Positions 1 through 5,536 of a stretch of 5,536 nucleotides of DNA are shown here, in pieces; the first letter of the stretch is position 1, and each line of letters begins with the position of its first letter. A program made the translations under genes and the position numbers. The notes under the pieces were generated by a model. That model searched no databases. It was given only the letters and a program-made list of their open reading frames with translations, and had not been told where the DNA came from. Source of the DNA: Rhodoferax sp. (GTDB lineage Bacteria > Pseudomonadota > Gammaproteobacteria > Burkholderiales > Burkholderiaceae_C); the NCBI GenBank assembly GCA_030833685.1, contig JAURGS010000159.1, positions 1-5,536 on the forward strand, written 5' to 3'.

Positions 1-8
1 ATGATGCG

Positions 9-14
9 CTCCTC
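9..14 (-). promoter_or_regulatory. Ribosome-binding site of a probable divergent gene off the left edge
   Basis: On the minus strand these bases read GAGGAG, a strong Shine-Dalgarno sequence, followed by CGCATCAT to the window edge. The last two bases (AT) could be the first two of an ATG completed outside, or a start codon could follow immediately. Either gives a spacing of 6 to 8 bases. This suggests a gene transcribed leftwards, divergent from the dehydrogenase. Its identity cannot be seen; a transcriptional regulator is a common arrangement but is an inference. Confidence 0.45.
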
Positions 15-37
15 AGGAATCATTCGAGTTAAACAAC

Positions 38-54
38 AGTGGGAGAATATCACT
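38..54. promoter_or_regulatory. Candidate LysR-type operator (T-N11-A dyad)
   Basis: The sequence AGTG, nine bases, then CACT forms a perfect 4-bp dyad that contains T(40)-N11-A(52), the general form of LysR-family binding sites. An overlapping inverted repeat, GGAG/CTCC extending to GGGAG (41-45) and CTCCC (53-57), shares the same bases. It lies about 100 bases upstream of the dehydrogenase start, between two apparently divergent genes, where such a regulator typically binds. T-N11-A motifs are short and occur by chance, so this is a candidate only. Confidence 0.3.
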
Positions 55-62
55 CCCCGTGC

Positions 63-84
63 CCTGCGTGGCTCTGCACGCAGG
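63..84. repeat. Perfect 8-bp stem-loop in the dehydrogenase leader
   Basis: CCTGCGTG (63-70) and CACGCAGG (77-84) are exact reverse complements separated by a 6-base loop (71-76). The stem is mostly G/C. An alternative fold pairs GCCC (61-64) with GGGC (87-90) above the inner 6-bp stem, leaving a 4-base bulge. It ends 73 bases before the dehydrogenase start. No T-run follows it on either strand, so it does not look like an ordinary intrinsic terminator. It could be a protein-binding dyad or a leader RNA structure; which one cannot be decided here. Confidence 0.4.
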
Positions 85-157
85 CCGGGCAAGTCAACCA
101 CAGCAGCTGCGTAAAGACAAACTTTGCAAGCGCTACAACACCTCTGGAATTCAACCC

Positions 158-1111
158 ATGCGCATTGCGATCCTGGACGATTTCAACAATTTAGCCCCCC
201 AATTCGGCCCCTGGGATAGCCTGCAGCGGGCCGAAGTGACTTTTTTTTCCGATCACATCGACGATCAAAAAGCACTGGTGGAGCGTCTCAAGCCTTTTGA
301 CGCCATCGGGCTTATGCGCGAGCGAACCCCCATGCCGCGCTCGCTCATTGAGCAGTTGCCGCAACTCAAGTTCATCATTACCACCGGCAAACAAAACGCC
401 GCCATCGATGTGCGGGCTGCGCACGACCATGGTGTGGTGGTTTGCGGTACCAACTCCCCAGGCCACGCCACTGCTGAGTTGGCCTTTTTGCTGATCATGG
501 CGCAAGCGCGCCGGCTGTTGCCCAACGTGGTCGACCTGCAACAAAAAGGGGCTTGGCAAACCGAACTGGGGCAGGACTGCAGGGGCAAGACCCTGGGCAT
601 TCTGGGCCTGGGACGCCTGGGTGCACAGTTGGCCAAGCTCGGCCAGGCCATTGGCATGAAGGTCATCGCCTGGAGCCAAAACCTCACGCCCGAGGCCTGC
701 GCGCAACAGGGCGTGCAGTGGGTTGATAAACAAGCCTTGTTCACGCAGGCCGATTTTGTCTCGATTCATGTGCGCTTGTCTGACCGCACCCGTGGCCTGG
801 TTGGCGCCGCCGAGCTTGCTGCCCTGGGGCCGCAGGGATACCTGGTCAACACCTCTCGCGCTGAGATCATCGACCAGGATGCGCTGCTCCAAGCGCTGGA
901 CGCGCAGGCCTTAGGCGGCGTGGCGACAGACGTTTATGTCAACGAACCAGCCAGCAGCAGCAACGAAAAACTGATCAATCACCCCAGAGCGCTTTGTACA
1001 CCGCATATTGGCTATGTCACGCGCGAGACCTACGAAATTTTCTACGGTGAAATGATCGAGGGCCTGGCGGCCTGGCTCAAAGGCGCGCCGGTTCGTGTGA
1101 TCGCACCTTGA
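158..1111 (+). CDS. D-2-hydroxyacid dehydrogenase family protein (NAD(P)-dependent)
   Basis: A 317-residue cytoplasmic oxidoreductase that would interconvert a D-2-hydroxy acid and its 2-oxo acid using NAD(H) or NADP(H). The nucleotide-binding Rossmann motif GLGRLG is at residues 150-155. The catalytic triad expected for the family is present: Arg234 in NTSR, Glu263 in VNEP and His283 in TPHIGY. The substrate-domain segment GTNSPGHATAEL (about 97-108) is also typical. The reading frame is open from a GTG at 59, but the extra 33 residues do not resemble the family. The ATG at 158 gives the usual MRIAILDD-type beginning and has a weak GGA nine bases upstream. Small departures from the commonest family forms are Ala after NTSR, where Gly is usual, and Arg205 in the segment often written SxHxPL. 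The 3' end overlaps the permease gene by four bases, implying co-expression. The substrate is unknown; the family also includes glyoxylate/hydroxypyruvate reductases and phosphoglycerate dehydrogenases. Confidence 0.93.
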   Translation: MRIAILDDFNNLAPQFGPWDSLQRAEVTFFSDHIDDQKALVERLKPFDAIGLMRERTPMPRSLIEQLPQLKFIITTGKQNAAIDVRAAHDHGVVVCGTNSPGHATAELAFLLIMAQARRLLPNVVDLQQKGAWQTELGQDCRGKTLGILGLGRLGAQLAKLGQAIGMKVIAWSQNLTPEACAQQGVQWVDKQALFTQADFVSIHVRLSDRTRGLVGAAELAALGPQGYLVNTSRAEIIDQDALLQALDAQALGGVATDVYVNEPASSSNEKLINHPRALCTPHIGYVTRETYEIFYGEMIEGLAAWLKGAPVRVIAP

Positions 1112-1866
1112 TCCACGAACTGCTGGGTTTGAGCGACACGCTCACCCTGGTGATCATTTGCATTGGCGCCGTGGCGACCTCGGCCGTGCATGGCGCCACC
1201 GGGGTGGCCGGCGGGTTTCTGATGTCTGCGCTGCTTGCGCCCCTGATTGGCGTGCAAGCAGTGGTGCCTGTCATGACCGTGATGATGCTGGTCAGCCATT
1301 CCTCGCGCGCCATGCTCAACCGCAGCCAGATCAACTGGCAAGCCTTCAAATTGGTCATCGTGCCAGCGGCCCCTTTTATTGTTGTTAGCGCCTATTTCTA
1401 CAAAGACCTGCCAGTAGCCTTCATTGGCTTTCTAATGGGTGTGGTCATCCTCTCGTCCATTCCTTTGCGCCGTCTTGGGACGCGTTTTGGCACCACGCAG
1501 CCACGTACCTTGGGCGCAATGGGCGGGGTCTATGGCTTGCTGTCCGGGGCCAGCATCGGGCCTGGCATGGTGATCACACCTTTTTTGCTGGGCTTTGGCC
1601 TGCGCCGCGAACACTTTGTGGCGACACTGGCCGCCATCGCTTTCGTCACCAACATCAGCCGCTTTACCGTCTACACCAGCACCAGCCTTTACGACTGGTC
1701 TGGCATTTTTCTAGGCGCACTCATTGGCTTGCTCTCGATTCCCGGCAACTGGCTGGGACGCTCCGTGCTGCGCAAGCTCTCCAGCAACGCGCACCTGGTG
1801 ATTGTTGAAGCGTTCTCGGTGGTGGGCGCTTTGCAGTTTTTCTATCTCGGCTACAAGGCGATCTAA
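1108..1866 (+). CDS. TauE/SafE family membrane permease (sulfite exporter-like)
   Basis: A very hydrophobic 252-residue protein with roughly seven or eight membrane segments and the two-half organisation of the TauE/SafE family (once called DUF81). The first half has the glycine-rich HGATGVAGG (28-36) leading into a helix. The second half repeats the pattern as YGLLSGASIGPGMVITP (142-158). Length and ending fit the family's usual 240-270 residues. Characterised members are proposed to move sulfite, sulfoacetate or other small organic anions across the inner membrane; the substrate here is not known. The start is taken as TTG at 1108, inside the preceding gene's stop region (TTGA). No good Shine-Dalgarno sequence is visible, so translation probably depends on coupling to the dehydrogenase. 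The next ATG, at 1222, would delete the first membrane segment and is unlikely. Confidence 0.88.
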   Translation: MIHELLGLSDTLTLVIICIGAVATSAVHGATGVAGGFLMSALLAPLIGVQAVVPVMTVMMLVSHSSRAMLNRSQINWQAFKLVIVPAAPFIVVSAYFYKDLPVAFIGFLMGVVILSSIPLRRLGTRFGTTQPRTLGAMGGVYGLLSGASIGPGMVITPFLLGFGLRREHFVATLAAIAFVTNISRFTVYTSTSLYDWSGIFLGALIGLLSIPGNWLGRSVLRKLSSNAHLVIVEAFSVVGALQFFYLGYKAI

Positions 1867-1896
1867 AAATCTGCGCTAGCACCTTGTCTGCTAGCG
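1865..1896 (-). terminator. Probable terminator between the convergent gene blocks
   Basis: CGCTAGC (1874-1880) and GCTAGCG (1890-1896) form a perfect 7-bp inverted repeat with a 9-base loop. On the minus strand the stem is followed by CAGA and then five T (1869-1865), a fair intrinsic terminator for the tcuA-tcuB-ThDP operon. The T-run is offset by four bases and short, so efficiency is uncertain. The stem includes the TAG stop codon of the ThDP gene (1893-1891), and the T-run overlaps the permease stop codon. It could also slow transcription arriving from the left, but no T-run follows on the plus strand. Confidence 0.55.
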
Positions 1897-3552
1897 TTGG
1901 GTAACACGGCGCATGACCGGCGAGAGCACTTGGTCTGACACATGAAAGTCCAGAACCATTGGGCCCGCTTCAAGGCGTGCAAACGTGTCAATCAACGCGG
2001 GCAATTGGTTCAGATCCTCGACCTGTTGTGCCCGCAGTCCGAATCCGTGAGCGACCTGGGCCAGGTCATCATGGCCAAACCAGGCACCGTCAACGCTAAT
2101 TCCATCAGCGCGCAATTTATGAACCTCGGAGCCATAACCACCGTCGTTGAGCACGCAGACCAAAATTTTGAGACGGTGTCGGCGGATTGTCTCGAGCTCC
2201 TGCACGTGCATAAAAAAACTGCCGTCGCCATCGAACAGAACCACGGGCACGTCCGGCCTGGCCACTGCCGCACCAATCGCATAGGCCAGACCGTTGCCAA
2301 TCGCCCCAAACTCGCGAATGGTCAGAAATTGCTCGACGGCTCGGCCCAACATGTGCGCGGCGTAATAAGAGCAATGCCCTGAAGAGTTGACCATCATCCA
2401 GTCTTTGGGCAGTGCAGCATCCAGGCGCTGGATGACATCACGCGGATCAAGTTTGCCCTGCAAGTCAGGCGCCGTCCAGGCGTCGATAGCGCTGTTGGCA
2501 ATATCCTGGCATGTCTCTTGAACACGCCATTGGGTAGCACGCGGCTCGGGTAAGCCATCCAGCAGGGCTTGTAAACAAAGCTTGGCGTCGCCGGCGAGCT
2601 GGTGTTGCGAGGCGACGCGGCCTTGACTCCAGGCCAGCGGCTGCGCATCGACGTGCAAGACCTGGGCGTTGGGGTACAGGCGTCCAGCGTCTGCTGCATG
2701 CAAAGCCAAGCGCGTGCCCACAGCGATCACCAAATCCGCCTGAGCAAAGTAGCGGCGGGCCGCATCCGAGGCAAAACCGCCAGCCACATTCAGGCTGAAA
2801 GCCTCTTGGGCAAACAATCCACGGGCAGGCAAGGTCGTCGCCAGCAAGGCGTCGAGTCGTGCGGCCAGTGCCAGGCACTGCTCTCGCGCGCCTGAGAGCA
2901 TCACGCCACGTCCGGCCAACACGATGATGCGCCACGCCTTCGCAATCACCGCCAGCGCACCAGCTACAGCAGGCCCGGCGGGTGCCACGCGCGCTTGAGC
3001 GCGAGTCCACTGCAGGCTCGGCGCATACGTGGTCTTCAAGGACCAAGGGGACTCCTGCAGATCAAAGGGCACGCCGACAACCACCGGACAGCTCTGCGTG
3101 CGCGCTTGCGCAAATGCCTGGTGCAGCATGGGGTAGAGCTGACGCGGATCTTGCACGGACAGGTAGGTTGCGCCACATGCGGCTACAAAAGGCGCTTGCA
3201 CCAGCTCTTGGTTGTACCAGGCTTGTCCTTGCGGTGATTCGCCCACAAGAATTACCAGTCCCATTTGGGCGCGTACCGCCGCCACCAAGGCCGTCATCAC
3301 CTGCGTCAGGCCTGGCCCGCAGGTAAGCGTGGCTACACCGAGCTCGCCAGTGACCCGGGCGTAAGCCATGGCCGCCGACACTGCGCAATGTTCGTGGCGG
3401 ACGTAGGTGAATTCGCAGGCCTGGTCCTGCAAAGCCGACGCCAGGTGCATATTGCCGTCACCCAGCAAGGCAAACACTTTGCGCACGCCTTCGGCAGCGC
3501 AAGCACCTGCCATGGCTTGCGCCAGTGTTGGGGTGCTTGAATGCGATGCCAT
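1891..3552 (-). CDS. Thiamine-diphosphate-dependent enzyme, acetolactate synthase/decarboxylase superfamily
   Basis: A 553-residue cytoplasmic enzyme with the three-domain order of the acetolactate synthase/benzoylformate decarboxylase superfamily. The N-terminal PYR domain (about 1-170) carries the cofactor-activating Glu54 in VRHEH and a CGPGLTQ segment (78-84). The middle Rossmann-like domain (about 190-330) begins with LAGRGV (212-217). The C-terminal PP domain carries GAIGNG (about 416-421) and the ThDP/metal motif GDGS (442-445) ending in ND (469-470), at the canonical spacing of about 29 residues. The enzyme should act on a 2-oxo acid or similar by decarboxylation, carboligation or C-C cleavage; the reaction cannot be assigned. 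It is unlikely to be the biosynthetic acetolactate synthase, because no small subunit follows and the gene sits in a catabolic-looking operon. The frame is open 136 codons further upstream, but that stretch is antiparallel-frame noise inside tcuB. The ATG at 3552 starts the recognisable domain, overlaps the tcuB stop as TGATG, and has an AGG five bases upstream. Confidence 0.9.
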   Translation of the reverse strand: MASHSSTPTLAQAMAGACAAEGVRKVFALLGDGNMHLASALQDQACEFTYVRHEHCAVSAAMAYARVTGELGVATLTCGPGLTQVMTALVAAVRAQMGLVILVGESPQGQAWYNQELVQAPFVAACGATYLSVQDPRQLYPMLHQAFAQARTQSCPVVVGVPFDLQESPWSLKTTYAPSLQWTRAQARVAPAGPAVAGALAVIAKAWRIIVLAGRGVMLSGAREQCLALAARLDALLATTLPARGLFAQEAFSLNVAGGFASDAARRYFAQADLVIAVGTRLALHAADAGRLYPNAQVLHVDAQPLAWSQGRVASQHQLAGDAKLCLQALLDGLPEPRATQWRVQETCQDIANSAIDAWTAPDLQGKLDPRDVIQRLDAALPKDWMMVNSSGHCSYYAAHMLGRAVEQFLTIREFGAIGNGLAYAIGAAVARPDVPVVLFDGDGSFFMHVQELETIRRHRLKILVCVLNDGGYGSEVHKLRADGISVDGAWFGHDDLAQVAHGFGLRAQQVEDLNQLPALIDTFARLEAGPMVLDFHVSDQVLSPVMRRVTQR

Positions 3553-4616
3553 CAAGACCTGCCTGCTGCTAGCTGTGCCTCGCGGGCCAATGCCGCCAAA
3601 CGGTAAAAGCCGTGCACCATTTTTGAATAAGGCAGCAATATAAACAGACTGGCCACAGCACCCAGATGCAAGGCCAATAGCGCGCGCAAATACCCACTCG
3701 AAGCACCAAAATAAACCATCAAACCCGACAGCCCTGTGAGCAGGAGCGCCGCAACAAACGCCCAGTCGCCGCCCCAGCGTGCCGCAGAGCCCAGCTCTGG
3801 TTTGGCACGTGCTTTCATGACCATCAGGGCCACGCAACCCAGGCTTAGCAAAACCCCACCTGGAACACCCAACAACTTGGGTGGCGTGTACCAAGGGTAG
3901 GGCGCAGGCCAGGCCCACACATAGTGCATCAAGGTGGCTACGCTGGTGCTGGCAAAGCACAGCAAGAACCCGTACATCACCGCCTGGTGCGCCCAGCGCC
4001 TACGCTGGGAGTAACGGTCATCGTCGTCGTACTGACAGCCCTGCCCCTGACCGCCACTGAGATTGCGCAGGTTAGCTGCCGCACGAACGGCACTCCACAA
4101 CTCGGCCAGGCGCAGGCTTTGCCCACCCACTTCACGCCAATACCGCCGCAGCGCCACGGCGGTGAGCCACACACCCGCCAAGAACAAAGGCGCAAACACC
4201 GTGACCAAGGTAGTGTGGCTGAAATAGCTGTAAAAATTCTGGGCCTGCGCCGGTGCTGGGCTCAGCAAAAAGACGGTTGAAATCACCGACACCAAAAGCA
4301 GCAGGGTCCACAGCCCATGATGCTGCACGGCGCGGGCCAGTACAGCCGGGCTGGCCATGCGCTCCCACGACTCGGCGCGCACATCGGCCAAGACACCTGG
4401 CAAGTTGATTTGAAATTCATGCGGTGCGGTGTACTGGCAAGCGTTGTAACAGCCTTGGCAGTTATGGCACAGATTGGCCAGCTGGGTCATGTCCGCCAGT
4501 GCAAACGTGCGCTGGCGTGTCATCGCCGGAAACACGGCGCAAAAGCCTTCGCAATAGCGACACGCATTGCAAATTTCAATCTGGCGCCTGGCCTCGATCA
4601 ACTTATCGTTTGACAT
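3552..4616 (-). CDS. tcuB: TcuB-like iron-sulfur and membrane electron-transfer protein
   Basis: A 354-residue protein with a cytoplasmic iron-sulfur head and a membrane part. Two ferredoxin-type motifs lie close to the N-terminus: Cys16-x2-Cys19-x2-Cys22-x3-Cys26 and Cys50-x2-Cys53-x2-Cys56-x3-Cys60, each suited to a [4Fe-4S] cluster. About six hydrophobic segments follow (near 102-120, 136-156, 212-234, 249-267, 285-303 and 312-330). His210, His231, His317 and His335 sit at or near segment ends and are candidate haem ligands. This order matches TcuB of the tricarballylate system and the C-terminal half of CobZ, whose known role is to reoxidise the FAD of TcuA and pass electrons to the membrane. 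The ATG at 4616 is chosen because AGGAGG stands nine bases upstream; a longer frame to 4661 adds only 15 residues that lie inside tcuA. It overlaps tcuA by 14 bases and the ThDP gene by one. Confidence 0.92.
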   Translation of the reverse strand: MSNDKLIEARRQIEICNACRYCEGFCAVFPAMTRQRTFALADMTQLANLCHNCQGCYNACQYTAPHEFQINLPGVLADVRAESWERMASPAVLARAVQHHGLWTLLLLVSVISTVFLLSPAPAQAQNFYSYFSHTTLVTVFAPLFLAGVWLTAVALRRYWREVGGQSLRLAELWSAVRAAANLRNLSGGQGQGCQYDDDDRYSQRRRWAHQAVMYGFLLCFASTSVATLMHYVWAWPAPYPWYTPPKLLGVPGGVLLSLGCVALMVMKARAKPELGSAARWGGDWAFVAALLLTGLSGLMVYFGASSGYLRALLALHLGAVASLFILLPYSKMVHGFYRLAALAREAQLAAGRS

Positions 4617-5536
4617 ATGCACCGGCCTCCTGCCCAGCGATGCGACCGAACACGGTACCAATCGTCATTCCAAACCCCGCCAGATAGCCCTCACCCAATA
4701 TGCTGCCAGCCATGATCTCGCCTGCAGCCCAGACATTGGCAAAAGCCCCATGCTCACCTTGCACCTGGGCGGTCTTGTCCACCCGCAGGCCCAGGTAAGT
4801 GAAGGTCACGCCAGGGCGCAACTGGTAGGCATAAAACGGTGGCTGGCTAATAGACCGGGCCCAGTTGGTCTTGTTGATGGCAAGCCCACTGGTGGCCACG
4901 GCGTCGAGTTCGGTAGAGCAAAAGGCACTGGCGTCGCCGCAGGCCCGGTTAAAGGCCTCGATGGTGCGAATAAAAGTCTCTTGCGGCAAACCCAGTGTCT
5001 GCGCCAAGGCTTCCAAAGTAGGGGCCTGAATCGGGGGAAATACCGAGGGCATGAACAAATCATGGGCCTGATGATCGATCACAGCATAAGCCACTTGGTC
5101 AGGCTGCGCGGCCACCAGGCGACCCCAGATGGCATAACGTTTAGGCCAGACATCCTCGCCCTCGTCATAAAAGCGTTCGCCATGCTTGTTCACGACCACC
5201 GAAAACGGCACACAGTCCAGCCGCGTGACGATGCCACCATCAAACTTGGGCGCACGCCCGTCAATGGCCACTGCATGGCATTGGGTGGGGTCACCCACGC
5301 TCAAAGCGCCTTGGTCAAGCATGTCTCGCAGGACCACGCCCCGGTTGTAAGGCGTGCCGCGAATCAGGAAATTGCGTGCTGCCGGCCCCCAGGCCTGCGC
5401 CAACCAGTCAATATCGGACTGAAAGCCGCCGCTGGCCAAAACCAGCGTTCGCCCTTGGACCTGCATTTCTTGCCCTTGGTAAGAAACGGTGACTGCCTTG
5501 AACTGGGCTTGCTCAATCTGAACATGGCGAACGTCC
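4603..5536 (-). CDS. tcuA: TcuA-like FAD-dependent tricarballylate dehydrogenase, C-terminal part (5' end outside the window)
   Basis: The last 310 residues of a fumarate reductase/succinate dehydrogenase-type flavoprotein; the frame stays open to the right edge, so the N-terminal FAD-binding GxGxxG motif and start are not visible. Seen here are an FAD-domain strand of the form TLVLASGGF (5448-5422), a substrate-capping segment with FSVVVNKHGERFYDEGEDVW (5205-5146), and the closing FAD-domain segment AAGEIMAGSILGEGYLAG through FGRIAG (about 4728-4633). The GEIMAG...GYLAGFGMTIG form matches TcuA and the N-terminal half of CobZ better than true fumarate reductases, which have a catalytic Arg in an NRLGG-type sequence at this place. 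TcuA oxidises tricarballylate to cis-aconitate. The adjacent tcuB supports the assignment, but relatives in this family may use other polycarboxylates. It is the first visible gene of the operon, and its promoter lies off the edge. Confidence 0.88.
   Translation of the reverse strand, partial: DVRHVQIEQAQFKAVTVSYQGQEMQVQGRTLVLASGGFQSDIDWLAQAWGPAARNFLIRGTPYNRGVVLRDMLDQGALSVGDPTQCHAVAIDGRAPKFDGGIVTRLDCVPFSVVVNKHGERFYDEGEDVWPKRYAIWGRLVAAQPDQVAYAVIDHQAHDLFMPSVFPPIQAPTLEALAQTLGLPQETFIRTIEAFNRACGDASAFCSTELDAVATSGLAINKTNWARSISQPPFYAYQLRPGVTFTYLGLRVDKTAQVQGEHGAFANVWAAGEIMAGSILGEGYLAGFGMTIGTVFGRIAGQEAGAYVKR
4626..4631 (-). promoter_or_regulatory. Ribosome-binding site of tcuB
   Basis: On the minus strand these bases read AGGAGG, a full consensus Shine-Dalgarno sequence, nine bases before the ATG at 4616. 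It lies inside the last codons of tcuA. It decides the tcuB start in favour of MSNDK over the upstream in-frame alternatives. A GTG two codons earlier is also in frame but would be only three bases from this site. Confidence 0.8.

Noticed and set aside
59..157. GTG start giving the dehydrogenase 33 extra residues
   Set aside because: The extra segment does not resemble the family, runs through the leader stem-loop and has no ribosome-binding site; the ATG at 158 gives a normal N-terminus.
191..892. 233-residue minus-strand reading frame opposite the dehydrogenase
   Set aside because: It is antisense to a well-supported gene, low in recognisable motifs, and typical of shadow frames in G+C-rich DNA.
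1942..2382. Plus-strand reading frame of 146 residues opposite the ThDP gene
   Set aside because: It overlaps the conserved PP domain coding region, shows no domain of its own and is explained by codon bias on the other strand.
3553..3960. Open-frame extension of the ThDP protein by 136 residues at its N-terminus
   Set aside because: The stretch lies wholly inside tcuB on the same strand in another frame, shows no domain, and the recognisable PYR domain starts at the ATG at 3552, which has its own ribosome-binding sequence and TGATG coupling.
4617..4661. Longer tcuB start adding 15 residues
   Set aside because: The full AGGAGG site nine bases before the ATG at 4616 and the compact CxxCxxC N-terminus favour the shorter protein.
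1..5536. CRISPR arrays, tRNA or rRNA genes, insertion sequences, long direct repeats
   Set aside because: Reading both strands showed no repeated units, transposase, tRNA-like cloverleaf or rRNA segment; intergenic space is limited to the leader and the 24-base convergent gap.

Overview
The window looks like chromosomal DNA of a betaproteobacterium, most likely Burkholderiales and perhaps Comamonadaceae. The evidence is a fairly high G+C content, tightly packed and overlapping genes, and protein types (a TcuA/TcuB pair, a D-2-hydroxyacid dehydrogenase and a small TauE/SafE permease) that are common in that order. This placement is an inference; no rRNA or other taxonomic marker is present.

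Layout: two gene blocks face each other. The left block (+ strand) has a 157-base leader, then a D-2-hydroxyacid dehydrogenase (158-1111), then a TauE/SafE-type membrane permease (1108-1866) that overlaps it by 4 bases. The right block (- strand, read from the right edge leftwards) is the C-terminal part of a TcuA-like flavoprotein dehydrogenase (4603-5536, N-terminus outside the window), a TcuB-like iron-sulfur/membrane electron-transfer protein (3552-4616) and a thiamine-diphosphate (ThDP) enzyme of the acetolactate synthase/decarboxylase superfamily (1891-3552). Neighbouring genes in this block overlap by 14 bases and by 1 base, so it reads as one translationally coupled operon whose promoter lies off the right edge. 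The blocks converge on a 24-base gap holding a 7-bp inverted repeat that probably ends transcription. The leader (1-157) contains a dyad of the LysR T-N11-A form, a perfect 8-bp stem-loop, and on the opposite strand a GAGGAG ribosome-binding sequence pointing off the left edge. A divergent gene, plausibly a regulator, therefore probably begins at the edge.

Working together: TcuA in Salmonella oxidises tricarballylate to cis-aconitate with FAD, and TcuB passes the electrons from reduced FAD to the membrane. Here the pair is coupled to a ThDP enzyme, which would be expected to make or break a C-C bond next to a 2-oxo group, and sits beside a 2-hydroxyacid/2-oxoacid dehydrogenase and an anion permease. 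That reads as a catabolic island for an organic acid. The substrate cannot be read from the sequence. The ThDP coupling is the least expected part and the main lead. All five proteins belong to known families, so any novelty is in the combination rather than in a new protein type.
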